62,463 bases of DNA, taken from contig SZWC01007265.1 of the NCBI GenBank assembly GCA_023375785.1, forward strand, positions 1 to 62,463, in the 5' to 3' direction. Origin of the DNA: Penium margaritaceum. Taxonomy: Eukaryota > Streptophyta > Zygnematophyceae > Desmidiales > Peniaceae. The translations under genes and the position numbers were made by a program. Under the pieces are notes generated by a model. The model was not told the origin of the DNA, did not search any database, and saw nothing but the letters and a program-made list of their open reading frames with translations. Below are positions 34,036-46,410 of this stretch, one piece after another. How positions within the stretch are numbered: the stretch's first letter is position 1; each line of letters starts with the position of its first letter.

Positions 34036-36180
34036 TTCCTCCCCATTTGCTTCGAACCGTCCCGGTTTGTATTTGCTAGTGGAGGTTTGATCATCACGCA
34101 CTTCATGATGCAGACCATGAAGCAAGAATCAGAAACAAGATTGCATGTGTGAACACTTGTCACCCGCAACAAGGTTGCGTCACGTTCAAGCAAGATCAAC
34201 CACACACTTGTTATTTTTGTGAGTATGGTCATTTGCGCATAACATCTAGTGTTGATTGCATGATCCCTTGGCTTCAGACGCATACGATCCTTATACAATA
34301 TTCACAAGTGTTGGCCAGTCTTCACCCAAGACTCACCATACGTGTGTACCAGTGGCATAATCGATGCCTGTTCGGACGTACACCGCCAACAATATTTTTC
34401 TTGTTTGGAAAATGGTATACGGGATGAATTTTCCCACATTCCCACTTTCCCACGTGTGGTACGTATTTAGTAAGCTGCTACGGTGATGCCTCCTCCCCCT
34501 TTGCAAGGAGCATCCCTATGACCAATCAATCGGACGTCCTTGCTAAAACTGTCGAGGTCCATACAAGACTTTCCATGTCTCTTGGACATGATCTCGTCTA
34601 AGGAATTATTGCCGAGGTGGTACCTCCCCAGAATATTGTCAATACGTGCAATCCAATATCTTGATATCATTCCTCTTCGTTTGCATCCACTTGCTTATGA
34701 CCACGCGTAAGCCGACCAGACCTCTTTCAGCACCCGTGGGTTGGTTGGCTAAACTCAACCAAGCTCCACTAAGACCATGCAACCCGCATGAAAGCTTTAT
34801 CCTGGGGTTGGGAGGCACCAAGGTCCTACGACATGGTTACTGAGTACACTTGTTCTTTGTTTGAAAGATTACACTCATCCTTAAAGGAGACGACATTGGT
34901 CATCTGGTATGCACAATTGCCGTCAAAGTCCATCATTGGACATGAAAATGCTCTGACCTAGATGGTCTTGGTCTAAACCATGACCCCCCCTTATTTCTAT
35001 CCAAATTAGGTATCGTAGGCTACCACTTTCTTGTCCCTGTCAAAAGTACATCGCTTTTAAATAGGTTAGCTAAGAAAACCAGTCTCAACGACCGTGGATT
35101 GTATCCACAAATAAAGTGTTCATCGTATGGTATTCACGGAATGGATCTACCATGATCACAACCCTTGTGGTACACGTTGGAAGAACACCATTCAAGTCTC
35201 AATTCCGTGTGATTTGAGATTGAGCACTTCTGAATCGTGTCCGGTGACCCTGGAACAACCAGTTCATAAATCTATTATGTTTATGTAATTGCATCCAAGG
35301 ATTCCATTCAAGAACCCGTCAATGGATTGTTTTCACCAAGTTATACCAATCCGTGTTGCTTCAATGTCTTCTATTATGTATGTTTGGTACTTCCACGCAA
35401 TAGAGTATTTTTCATATGCCTTAGCCGAGGCACTTGTAGAGGGTATTGTCCCTATGAAAGACATCTGACAAACAAACACCATTGTGGCTACCACTGTAGT
35501 GACATCCACAAATATATTGTACTTGTATTGAGAAAATGAATAATCTCTAAAACCAAGGGGGTTCAGCCGCTTTTCCATGACCTTCTGGGTCATTGAAGCG
35601 TAGTTGACTACACCATAGTTGCTATGATCTTTCTCGGATATTGGTTTCATTCCAACAAATCTAACATTGGCTTTATTTCTCACATCAATATCACATAGCC
35701 GGTGTTATACCATGCCTTTGGCATGATCAAAATCCATCCGCATGATTTGAAGAGTGTGACGTACAGAAGTAGTGCACCTTGTCACAATGTCCTCAACTTT
35801 TAGACGTTCCTCAAAACATGAAAAGAATCCGATGAGAAATATAGTTTCTCAAGGCCCACCTTGAATATTCCTTTCATATCAACCTTTGGCTACAACACAC
35901 TGGTCATTGCTCTGTCTCAATGTTGATTGTGGTTCGTTACCTGGTTGGTCCCACCACGAAGATGTGGATGGTAACACACTGTTAGCATAAGGCCATCGGC
36001 TTATTGGTCGTCTCCACAGTCGTAAGCTCTGAACGCAAAAATCTATGCATTGACGTGATCCCAACTATGTTGTATTTGGTTTGTAGAAAAATATGCGATC
36101 ATCATAGTAATCTTGAACTCCATTAGTAGGAAAGGAGTATAATTTGTTTTCTTTGAAATGGAACTTTCACATGAGTGTGG

Positions 36181-36209
36181 GTGAACTCATGTCACCGACA
36201 TGAGTTCAC
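36181..36209. repeat. Perfect hairpin, 13-bp arms
   Basis: GTGAACTCATGTC and GACATGAGTTCAC flank the 3-nt loop ACC with no mismatch. It is isolated in non-coding sequence. Confidence 0.9.
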
Positions 36210-37116
36210 GAAATTTTTTCTATCAATGTATGTGACATGTTCACTCATTGAGTGATGTTAGAGTGACAATGTCATCTTCAAACTTGTTCACTTTTGACAT
36301 TTTGTCGATCCCGTCGTACGCTAGAAAGTGACTCTTACCGTATTCGACCTTTGCATTATGGCGTCTTACATCACTAAGGACCCATAGAAGAGTCTCTGTC
36401 CCTCACTGGCATGATTACAATCTCTCACTGACAATCATCCTCATCACTTGAACATGGTTGTCAGCACGCTCATTTACCCTTTCTATCCTTGGTACCATTC
36501 AGATACCACGATTTTTATCCATCACTCACAAAATGATGGGATTTCAATGGCTTCTCCATCGAGTATTCATTGAAGATATCATCATTGACACATTCAATTA
36601 CAGATTGATGTTTACATCGGCCATGCCGAATGATGCATGAAACCTCCAAAAGGTACTGATGCATCCAATATACGTTGTGTACAGGCAGCATGATGCCAAT
36701 CCTCTAGGATTGAAGTCGGCGTGCTAACACATTATGTCTGTTCAACACCTCATGACATAGTCATGACACGGGCTTAGTCATCAAATGATCACATTTGCCT
36801 TTGGAAATAATAGCACAATGGGACGTGTGACTATTGTAGAATGCGTCCTGTGTCCACCAAACTACTTCTTTGGTGAAATATTTTGTCATTTTTATCCAAA
36901 ACATCAACTGGCATCATCAGCTTTATCAAAAATCACAAGAATGTTATGATAAATCGTCCTTCCAACTTATCCTTGTCTTGATGTCATGATTGATGCACCA
37001 GCAGTTGGTGGATAAGGTTCTTGTGCATGTCTTGTACATTTTCAATGTATGTCATGTACCCAAATTCACGTGGCTTAAGTGCAACAGTATGAATTGCATA
37101 CATTAATTGTAACGGG

Positions 37117-37250
37117 TCGAGTCTCCAGCTCCTGCTCTGAAGTCGCCGTCGGAGTTCGCAGAATAGCGTTCTCAGTCCGCGTCAGGGGTTTACCCCCTTC
37201 GTAGGATTGAGGGGCAATTGTCACCAACGACCCAGAGCAGGGAGACTCGA
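37117..37250. repeat. Inverted repeat pair
   Basis: TCGAGTCTCC (4-nt insert) CCTGCTCTG at 37117-37139 is answered by CAGAGCAGGGAGACTCGA at 37233-37250. The enclosed ~95 bp is non-coding. It could be a small TIR element or a fragment. Confidence 0.7.
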
Positions 37251-37539
37251 ATATTTTGAGTCTCCGGAGGCCCATTTCCGTTTTTAACCTTACCCCTGGT
37301 TTTGAGATCCAAACCGGGGGTTTTCTACATCGAACTCGTACATTTGCATGAGTTTTCCGGTTTCAAAATTCATAGTTCGTCCTAAACAAACTTGAGTTTT
37401 GTTTTTGATGCGTCGGTGCAAAATCGTCGCATACGAGGCACGATCGACGATTTCGCGCTGACTCCTCTCTTGCACTCCCCTCGTTCTTCGCTCTCACCTC
37501 GCTCCCCCTATCCCTCGTCCTCGCTTGCTTTCTTGCAAG

Positions 37540-37850
37540 GAGGGCGAGGAGGGGGCGATGGCACGAGGCCACAAGGCCTCGTCCTCGAGGCCCTCGTGGC
37601 CCCTCAGCCGCCGATCGGGCTGAGGCCGCGATCGGCGGCTGGCGGCTGGCGGCTGGCCGGCTGGTGGCTGGCTGGTCGCTTGGCCGGCCGCCGGCCGTCC
37701 AGCCGGCCGGCAGCGAGCTGGCCGGCGGCCAGCAAAGTGCTGGCCACTGGCCAGCCCTCGTTGACGTGAGGGGTGATGTGAAACCACCCCTCGCTTCAGC
37801 GAGGAGGGAGGGCCGAACTGGCCCTCCCGCTCCATTAATCCATTGAGAAG
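37540..37850. repeat. GC-rich repeat, copy 1
   Basis: This very GC-rich, palindrome-dense block has CCTCGTCCTCGAGGCCCTCG and multiple GCCGGC and CCGGCC motifs. A diverged copy with the same order of motifs is at 43455-43745. Overlapping open frames on both strands reflect composition. Confidence 0.75.
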
Positions 37851-38427
37851 GGGGTTGTCTTCGGTACTTGGTCATGCGTGCCAACCTCTTACGGTCATGC
37901 AAGTTGCGTATGTTGCTCAACAGAATGGGATTTTGCAGCACATTCCATCTATGGATACAGATGAGTTCGTCCACCTTTAGCATGGGCCATGTTTGAGGAA
38001 ATCGTCCTCATCACACGTGTAATTTATTTGCATAATTATTTTCTGTACTTCTTTCAAAAGTATCTTCTGTTACTATTTTCAGAAGAGGTGAAGTTTTTAA
38101 CCTCAAATGGTCATCAATATCGGTGCTGACTGAGATTCCTATACTTTTGTTATGCCGTTTGGGCATACATCTGATCACCACAGCCATATGTGATTGTCTC
38201 TAGAAATTCACGTCGATTCTTCATTCAAAGAATTTTATATTGCAGCCATCCTCGAGTTCGTTGAGATACCTTGCAAACCTCGGACGATGAGTTTTTGACA
38301 TCCTGAATAACGCGCTCGATGCACTTGCTCGTAGAACCACCCCACGCATAGACTATGCATTCATTTGGTGGTCTACCAAAATTTGGCGTACTGCTCGAGC
38401 TAGTTGTTTCTAGTGGATGCAACATGG
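37851..38427. other. Unassigned spacer
   Basis: Short frames only, with no recognisable domain or repeat. Confidence 0.4.
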
Positions 38428-39180
38428 TGCTATTGGCACCCATGTTACTGGTGCAATCGGTATATTGTAACATGTGTTATACCATTTTTACTAGCATAGT
38501 TAGTCCAATCGTAACTGATGGCCATAGTGTGCTCGGCACTCGCACCAGTGGTGCATTCGACACCTATGACAAAAGCGCAACCTGTAGCTTTTATCAATTG
38601 TTGAAACGGCTATTATGACAATGGTGTATTTGGTAATTGTTTCAATGATTTAACCGACGCATTTGTCGGTCATACATTCACCACTCACTGTAATTTTGCA
38701 TTCGGCACTTACGTGAATGCTACCATTACGTTTTCCATTTCAGTCACATTCAAATTGCATCTGGCACTTGCCACTTTTGAGAAATCGACCCTCGTGCAAG
38801 GATTCCCACCATCGCATGTACAGAGTGCGATTGGTACTCACATTCTTGCTTCGTAAAAACCCAATCACAAAACACGTATCCAATGTCGTAGGTGCAATCA
38901 ACACCCACGTGGGTACGGAGTTGGCATTTGCTTTGGTCATATCTATGTAGACCATGAGTAGTGCATTGAACACTAGCACCACAAATGCATTCAACATCCG
39001 TGACTTAAGTGCAACAGGCACTTTTTCAATGGTGTGTTTGATACCAATTTTTTTTATGTAAACAGAACATGTGTTGTTACCAGTAGTGCAATTGGCACTT
39101 ATGTTGATGGTGTGGTCAACGTCCGTGTTACCCTGTAATCGATACTCATTTTGTGCAACCCTCACATTTTGCATTGGTGC
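38428..39180 (+). repeat. Degenerate ~70-bp tandem array
   Basis: A core resembling GTGCAATTGGCACTTACGTG recurs about 11 times at steps of roughly 50-97 bp (for example near 38,449, 38,546, 38,694, 38,820, 38,890, 39,081). The spacer between cores is poorly conserved. Confidence 0.65.
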
Positions 39181-40130
39181 AGCGAGTTGGTGAGTCTTCG
39201 AGTGATCATTGCACGTATGGTGCATTTCTTATTTTATTTTTAGTTGAGAATCAATCTCTATGCACATCACTGTTGTGGTTTTGCAACCCGTTGTACACCG
39301 GAATGGCTCTCTGTGCAAACAACGTTTGTTCAGCGCATATACAACCCGCGTCGAGTCATGTTGTGGCTTTGAAAGTTTAGCCCTTCTGGGGATTCTCACA
39401 AATTACCCTACACTTTGAGGTTAAATTACAAAAATATAGGCACTGATGGTGCCAAAATTCCGTCGTGGAAAGATTTCAAAGTGACTTCCATTCAGGACAT
39501 GGAAAATTGTCGGCTTTCCTGCTTTTTGTGCCTCGGTACAGAAAAGAAAAGGAAAAACAGGACTCCTGATCTTCGGAAGAGCTCAACCAGAGCCTTTTGA
39601 TTTATACGTCGAAACCCATGGTCAACTTGACCACACACTGGGGTTCAACCACATAAATTTTCACCATTTCAAACGTTTTTGAAAATGATCAACCTAGAAT
39701 TTCTTAACTTACGGATTCATGAAAAATGAGCAAATGTGTAGCACGTCAAGTGTCTTTTTTTTGTATGATGCTTGGAATCTTCGAAGCGTCACCCGGTGAT
39801 GTGTTGGAAAAACTATCGCTCTTCCCATTTTGTACAGATAGGAAAACATTTCAGAATGATATTTGAGAGATTCTCAAAATATTGTAGAGCACAGACAAAG
39901 CTCCTTGCCGCTTTCTACGGTGGTCAAAACCGGGTTCTGATGACAATGTTGTTTGCGTTTCAGTGGGCCAGCCATTAGGCCTAGGAGTCAAAGTTTAGGC
40001 TACGGTGAGCGAGATGAAGAATTGAAGCAACATCTCCTACCTTGTGAGCAGCAACAATCATCGACTATGCTACTAACACTCATCTGTAAGGAGCACAAGT
40101 AACATACACTACCTGTTACTTGTCTACGGG
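39181..40130. other. Unassigned spacer
   Basis: No gene, repeat or inverted structure that I can support. Confidence 0.4.
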
Positions 40131-40139
40131 GTGAATCCC

Positions 40140-40920
40140 CTTCATCGGTGAGCGGAGGAGGGAGGAAGGTTCCCACCCTCCTTTCTTCTTGGACTGTGGG
40201 CCCTTGCGAGGGGGAAAGATGGAGGGACATCCCCCCCCCCCTGGACCATTGGCCCTCGCGAGAGAGGGAGGAGAGGGAGGATCAATTCCTCTTCTCCTCC
40301 TTGAGCAATTAGCCCTTGGGGGCGGAGGGGGGGGAGGAACGGCTCCCCCCTTCTCCATTGGCCATCTGCCACGTGATAAGGGGAGAAAGGGGGAGACCGT
40401 CCCCGCTTCTTTCCCATGGGCCATCGGTCCATGTCAGTTTGGGGAAGGGGAGGGAGGGGGATTCGTCCCCTCTCCTCCCTCTTGGGCCGTCAGCCCGCGT
40501 GAGGGGGTGGAAGAGGAAATCACCCCCACTCTTCCCCCATGGGCCGTCGGCCTATGTGAGAGAGGGAGGGGAGGGGAGGACGTCCCCTTTCCTCCCGCTT
40601 GGGCTGTCAGTCCATCTAGAAGGGAGGGGAGAGGACGAATGCCCCCTCTCCTCCCTCATGGGCCATTGGCTCATGCAAGAACGGGAGAGGAAGGGGAGAC
40701 ATCTCCTCTCCTCCCTTGGACCGTTGGCCCATCTCGAAAGGGGGGGAGGTGAGGGCGAAAGACCCCTCTCCTTCCCCGTAGGTTGTCGGCCCATGTGAGA
40801 GAGGGGAGGAGGGGAGAACGCCCCGTTTCCTCCCCCATGGACCATCGGTCCATATGAGAAGAGGCAGGGGGGGTGGCGAACACTCTCACCCTCCTCGTTG
40901 GGCTCCATGATCAAGGGAGG
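40140..40920 (+). repeat. 60-bp G/C-skewed minisatellite
   Basis: About 13 units of close to 60 bp. Each has a GGGCCRTCGGCCC-like dyad followed by a purine block (GGGAGGGGAGG) and a pyrimidine block (CCCCTCTCCTCCC) that can pair with it. Dyads fall near 40,185, 40,244, 40,304, 40,358, 40,418, 40,484, 40,541, 40,601, 40,661, 40,720, 40,780, 40,842 and 40,900. Long open frames on both strands are a by-product. Confidence 0.9.
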
Positions 40921-42410
40921 GGAGACGGAGAGGGGGGTTCGCTCCCTCCCCCCCCCACTCCCTTCTCCCCCCGTCGGTGCGAGGGGGGAAAGACTGCTCC
41001 CCTCTCGTGGGGTTTCCGATGAGCTATCCTAGAGCTTGTCTTAGGTCGACAATTGCCCGTCGCCGGTTGGGCGGTGTTTGGTATACTGGCGGTAATCAGC
41101 CCTCGGTGATGCCGTTTATTTTCAAAGAGCTCTTGGCTCATCAAAGCAAGCCTTCTGCTTGCGTACCGAGCGGTCGGCTCGTTCCCTGAGGGTTGCTTGG
41201 TTGCTCCACCGATCGGACGGCGTTTGGTCAGACACGTCCAAACATTTTTTTCTCTCTTGATGTAATTGCTGGATCAAAGGGCACCGATCAATTTGACGAG
41301 AATCAAACAGCCAGATGAGCCTTCAGAGTTTTTTTGTTTCATGGAAGCTTTAGCTCTGATGCCAATGTAATAGTAATAGGCCATTTTGTGATTAACTGCA
41401 GAACATAAATGTAGGCCCTCAGAATAATTGTCTCAAGAGAGTGAGGGAATGATCACCTCAACCATTTTCGATGAGATGAATCGTGCCACAAATGGACATA
41501 TTTGCCATAGGACATTTTTGCAAACATTCATCCTACAACCTATTGTTCCACGTGGCATGACCACGTGAAAAACAGACGCCCAACAATGTTCTAGGAGTGG
41601 AGGAGTGACGCAATGGATTTTCCATCGTGGTACTCCTTTTGCCTCCGATCTGGCCAAGGGTTGTTTTCCGGGCTATAGTCAAACTAGTCTGTGGCGCATA
41701 TACACTTTCACGGCTTTTGGCTCCTCAAAACGCGAGCCTCAAGTATCTCAGTATTTGATAATTATTTAACAATCATGTTAACTGTAAAGATGACCCTTAT
41801 ACTACAGACGCAAACTTATTAAAATGGAGTCTTTTCCATGGCTATGGGAGTCATGGGTATTAATGTATTTCTGGTTGTTGGTAGTTTGAGTGCACAATCA
41901 TTGCCACGTGGCTCGTAAAAATTTCAAAGAAAAGGCTCGAACATCTGATAGTTTTGCTCAATGTGCCTGTCAGTATAGGGATGGAAGGCCATTCAACTCC
42001 ATATCAAATGCTCCTATCAAATCATCATTCCATGCAAATTTTGTTTTCCAAACATGCCATCCCTCTTGATACTGAATATGCATGGTGCATTGTGTAGAGG
42101 CACGACATTGTTAAAAAATGGTCGTGCAATTTCCTCAACGGTGATCTTTGTCAAGACTGTGAAATTCCTAAAACCATAAGAATTTCATCATGTCCATTAT
42201 GCTATTGTATGGAATTCCATGGTAAAGTCCATGGAATCATCCAAGTATGGAATTTTATGTAGCGATAACGGTTGTATCTGCAATCATAACGTTGGCGTAG
42301 CGATCGTTTCTCCAAATCGTGTACAAAATTCCTTGTTTGAAGTCATGGAATGGTAGTTAGAGCTCGCAAGAGGGGTTTCCTCCTTCTCGTCACCATGGAG
42401 GCAATTGTCA
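40921..42410. other. Unassigned spacer
   Basis: No coding relic recognised. It includes the second copy of the dispersed repeat at 41695-41812. Confidence 0.4.
41695..41812 (+). repeat. Dispersed repeat, copy 2
   Basis: Diverged direct copy of 33930-34035, sharing TTTTGGCT-CTCAAA, GCGAGCCTCAAGTA and AATTATTTAACAATCAT. Confidence 0.65.
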
Positions 42411-42418
42411 TCAACAAC

Positions 42419-43186
42419 TAAGGGTGCACACAAATCCTTGGTTTCGTGAATCTGTTTCACGAATCCCAAATCCGGATCCGGGTTCACGAATCCGAATCCA
42501 GGATCGGGTCCCATTCGGGATTCGGGAATCCACCAATGAATCCTGGAAGGAACACAGGGTGAGGGAGGGGGGAGGGGCGAGAAAAAAATGGAGAAGGTGC
42601 CGCTCACGTCCGACTAGTGAGAGAGGATGCCTGAGAATTCAACTTCCAAAACTTTTGAAACCTCGGAAGCTGACCGTTGCGCTAACTTGCAGATTTCGTG
42701 CATGTGCCAGGTCAACAGCCTGATACATGCACGAATTTACTCACAAGGAGTTCGTCACTCGCATGTTTTTTGCGAGCGAGTGACGATTCAGTGTGCACCA
42801 CTGAAAATCTTGCACTATATATGGCTGGCATGCAAAATCCTGACTCACGTCCGTCGGCAAGCCAGGTCATCGAAGCCTGGCATTGAGTGAATCAGGTGTC
42901 AGACCTGACTGGCAGGCTTCACTCCCGTAGCAGTCGGGGCACTGCCAAATCGCTCATGCAAAGAACGGGAGTTGCACCGGAGGTCATCCGCTATTTGTTC
43001 TAGCGGCTATGTATTTTCCTGGCCACAAAACTAAGACCATGCCAAAGGATGTGCCAAGATTCGTGAATCCAAAAGGATTCGCAAATCTTGGATTCGGATC
43101 CGTGAATCCGGATCCAGCTGTGGATTTGGACTCACGAATCCAAATCCAGCTTCAGATTCGCGAACCGGATTCGGTGTGCAGCTTTA
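42419..43186. mobile_element. Non-autonomous hAT element
   Basis: The ends are TAAGGGTGCACACA on the left and TGTGCAGCTTTA on the right, near-matches to the termini of the transposase-bearing hAT at 54211-57742. Perfect 8-bp target duplications TCAACAAC lie at 42411-42418 and 43187-43194. Both ends carry arrays of ATTCGTGAATCC and GGATCCGGATTC type motifs. The 768-bp interior is non-coding and has a hairpin with perfect 11-bp arms at 42752-42762 and 42776-42786. It probably relied on transposase of the related element. Confidence 0.92.
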
Positions 43187-43454
43187 TCAACAACCCATGC
43201 AGGGATACTTGAATATTTGAATCTTTGAAGTATATCATGGTTTTAAGCTCGCCTCTTCATGATGGGTGGAAGGGGGGTACTACCTCAAACTCTTGCATGA
43301 GTTCTCCTCGTGAACATTCAAAGTTTGAGCTAGTTAAACATCGACTAATATTTCTGAGATGAAAATAACAAATTGGAGTGTGCTAGGCATGTACGAAGAA
43401 TTTGCGCAATACTAATTTCAGTTCTATCGCTATAACCTGTCCTTGGCTGTCCTC

Positions 43455-43745
43455 TTAACAAGGTGGGAAAAAACAAGGCAAGGGTGCAAGGCTACTAGCC
43501 TTGTCCTCGAGGCCCTCGCAACCTCTGGGCTGCCGAACAAGCCACCAGATGGACCGGTGGCTGGTGGTTGATTGACAGGTGCCCGGCCGGTCAGATGACC
43601 GGCTGCCGGCCATCTACCCCGCGGACCGCTAGCTTGCACGGACCCAGCAAGTGGCTGTCGACCGGCCGGCCCTCGCTTTGGTAAGGGGTGGCCACCGGCC
43701 ACCACCTCGCCTTTTCAAGGTTGGGATGGTTGAACCGGGCCTCTC
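43455..43745. repeat. GC-rich repeat, copy 2
   Basis: It shares with 37540-37850 the segment CTTGTCCTCGAGGCCCTCG, the CCGGCC-rich middle and a GGGGTGG-type right part. It is diverged, and I find no target duplication. Confidence 0.7.
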
Positions 43746-44629
43746 GCTATATTCCTCGCCACTTACTACAAATCACCCCAGCCCATGACCAAAAAGTAGG
43801 AGTGTCAGATCGCGAGGCGCCAGCATTGTGAATGAATACAAGTGTTTCCAATCATCAGCTGCACATGACTATGTGTCAAGTTGATGAAAGCTGATCCAGT
43901 TTGCTGCTTGCTGCCAGCACTGCAAGCGGCTTCTACAGATTCAGGCTAGAGCATCCACAAGACAACCATGTTTGGTGTCCCCAACCTTCTATGATTGTGG
44001 CACCATCGGAAATGTTTTCCCTTATTTCTCTGGCAGGCTCCCATGTTTATTTTTCAACACAAAGGAGGGAAAGTAGGCTACCCCCTCTAGCCTGAGGTAT
44101 GACGTGCACCGTTGACACCCACAGTTGTCACCAACTTGTCACCAATTCCCTAAACTGCCTCAACCTTGCCGTTGGTGAATCTAAGATTCTTGTCGCATGG
44201 AGAAAGAGAGATAAAATCTCTCTTTTTGTATGTGGTGTGCTTATTGGTACATGAATTGAGGCCATATGCCCCTTGCCCGAGTATCACCCTGCCTTCATTG
44301 GAGGCACATCTAGCCATCAAGCTGGTGGGATCCTTCCCACCATATCCCCTTCGCTTTCCAACCCCATCTCATCCCTCCTTCTTGAATACCCTGCACATTC
44401 TATCCCGGTGTCCATCCTTGAAATAGTTATGGCAGTTTCCTTGGTGCTTTGGACCCCTACCATTGTTGCATCTGGTGTTGTTTCCCCTATATCTAGAGGA
44501 GGAGGAATTATAGAAGGTGCCATTGCTTGGTATGGCAAAGGCAACCATGCTTGCATCTTTGTTGCTGCAACACATGGTTTTTCACTACACGTACTCTGAG
44601 ACAGTGGTGTAAAGAAGTGGAGGTGGAGT
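43746..44629. other. Unassigned spacer
   Basis: Open frames of up to 108 residues exist here but none shows a domain, and frames on opposite strands overlap. Confidence 0.4.
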
Positions 44630-46410
44630 CTTTATCCTTCTCTTCAGTCCATCCTCCAAGCGTTGTGTGGGGGTTGCAAGTGGAGGTGTATGGATGGATG
44701 TGTGGCTTTTTTTTTTTTTTAGAGATATGTACTTGTGTATATTCCTTTTGAGTGATGTGGTCAGTGGTGGTTGGGAAGAGGGAGAAGGGCTGGAAAGTGT
44801 ATGTGGAGAGTGTAAGTGATTGTGTACGTCTGGGTGTATGGATTGCGTGTAGAAATGTGTACTTGTGTATGTTGGCTTGAGTAATGTATTTGAGGTTTGT
44901 TTGTGATCATTGGGTGAGGGGGGAGAGACATGGGGGAAGGGGGTGTGGGCATAGAAATTTTACGTGGAGATTGTACTCGAAGGTGTATGGATGGGTGTAT
45001 GGGATGTGTAGAAAATTGTACTTGTGTGTCTTGGTTTGAGTGATGTGTTTGATATTATTTGGTGGTGAATAGGCAAGGGAGGAGGAAAAGGGGGGGATGG
45101 GGGGTGTAAAGTATATATGGTGAGTAAAAGTGGAGATGTATTTCTGGATGTGTGGATTGTCTGTAAGGATATAAACTGGTGTATGATGGTTTTGAGTTGT
45201 ATAATGAGTGGTGGTTGGTGGAAGGGGGAAGAAATTGTATGCAAGAAGTGCAAATGGAGGTGTATGGATGGGTGTATGGATGGTTTGCGGAGTTAATGAA
45301 AGCCAGTTTATACACTAGAAAAATATGTATGAAGAGAAGCAGTGTGATAACAAGGTTTCAAGAATTTACACAATGGTAAAAAGTGTTGCTCAAGTTAAGT
45401 GAGGAGGGGATGGGTGGATTGTGTGTAGGGGATTGTGTCGGATGGAAGTGTGTGTTAAGAGTATAGAAGGAGGTGTGGGAGAAACAAATTTTTCTTAAAG
45501 TGTATATTCTAACCTACTAGGTTATGTGGGTCGAGCTAGAGGTGTATGGGAGGGGACGGGAGGTTGTTGTGTGAAATTGCACATGAGGAGTGGATATGGA
45601 TGTACATGAATGACTAAGTATAGTAGGGATACGATTTCTAGCTCTTTTACTATGTATTTTGGCTAAGTCTAGGGCTATTTTGGGAGGGGAGGTTGAAATC
45701 TCAAGTGGAGATTGAATATGCAAGTGTATATTGAGGGAAGAGGAGTGTGGACGGTGGAGAGGGGCTTTTGGGTGAGTGTGCATGAGAAGAGTGTATGCAA
45801 CGTTGTGAAAAATATTGAGTGTGATGTACATGAATGTGTACACCAGTGTAAAAATCCTTATGGGAAATGCTAGGGTTTAGTGGGAGGAGGGGGGTGGAGT
45901 GCATGACGAGGTGTGAAAATGCATGGATTGGTTTCTCCTCAAATCATATTACAGTGTACAATGCTATGTTATTCAAGCATCAGGAATGTGGAAGATTTAG
46001 AGAGGGATTCAGATGAAAGTGTATGTGGGGAGTTTATGAGAGGTGTGGACAAATTAGGGTTTTGAATGGAAAAAAGTCTACACTAGTGTGCAGGTGGTTG
46101 AATAGGGAAGATTCCTGTTTTGTTTTTTCTTTAAAACTTTATGCCTTGTGATGGTGTACGGCTTCTTAGGAGGGATCACAGTTCTACACATGTGTAATTG
46201 GATGTGGGGAGAACATAAGAAGATGTATGAATGGGTGAGCGTGTTTGAATTTCAAACAAACACCAGGGTGTAATATTTTGTGCATAAGGCAAGAGTTGGG
46301 TAGGATTGGGGGATTTGAGGCGAAACTGTACACATCGATCAAATAAAGAGGTGTACAAGAAAGTGAGTGTGGTGTAGGTGCATTTGTACACTCATGTGTA
46401 CTCATGTAAC
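44630..46410 (+). repeat. GT-rich degenerate tandem array
   Basis: Segments such as GGTGTATGGATGGGTGTATGG, split by ATGTGTAGAAA and GTACTTGTGTAT, recur at irregular steps of about 125-160 bp (near 44,685, 44,818, 44,980, 45,130, 45,255, 45,540). The minus strand gives proline/histidine/serine-rich frames for this reason. Units become unrecognisable toward 46,400. Confidence 0.7.

Larger units (their letters stand above)
32641..37104. other. Long non-coding stretch
   Basis: I see no gene. Open frames are short and AT-rich. A 116-residue minus-strand frame at 35333-35683 has no recognisable domain. Two structures stand out and are listed separately: the hairpin at 36181-36209 and a dispersed repeat near 33,930. 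Confidence 0.5.

Noticed and set aside
35333-35683. 116-residue minus-strand frame
   Set aside because: No recognisable domain, AT-rich spacer, no supporting structure; not enough to call a gene.
37104-37350. Possible tRNA or small RNA gene
   Set aside because: I cannot find a cloverleaf or the internal promoter boxes; the inverted repeat alone does not support an RNA gene.
37363-37983. 206-residue minus-strand frame, alanine/proline/arginine-rich
   Set aside because: It overlaps the GC-rich palindromic repeat and plus-strand frames in the same place; composition explains its length.
40142-40914. Several frames of 96-187 residues on both strands
   Set aside because: They are read-outs of the 60-bp minisatellite; the same DNA is open on both strands and no domain is present.
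44960-45904. Histidine/proline/serine-rich minus-strand frames
   Set aside because: They are translations of the GT-rich tandem array, with no start context or domain.
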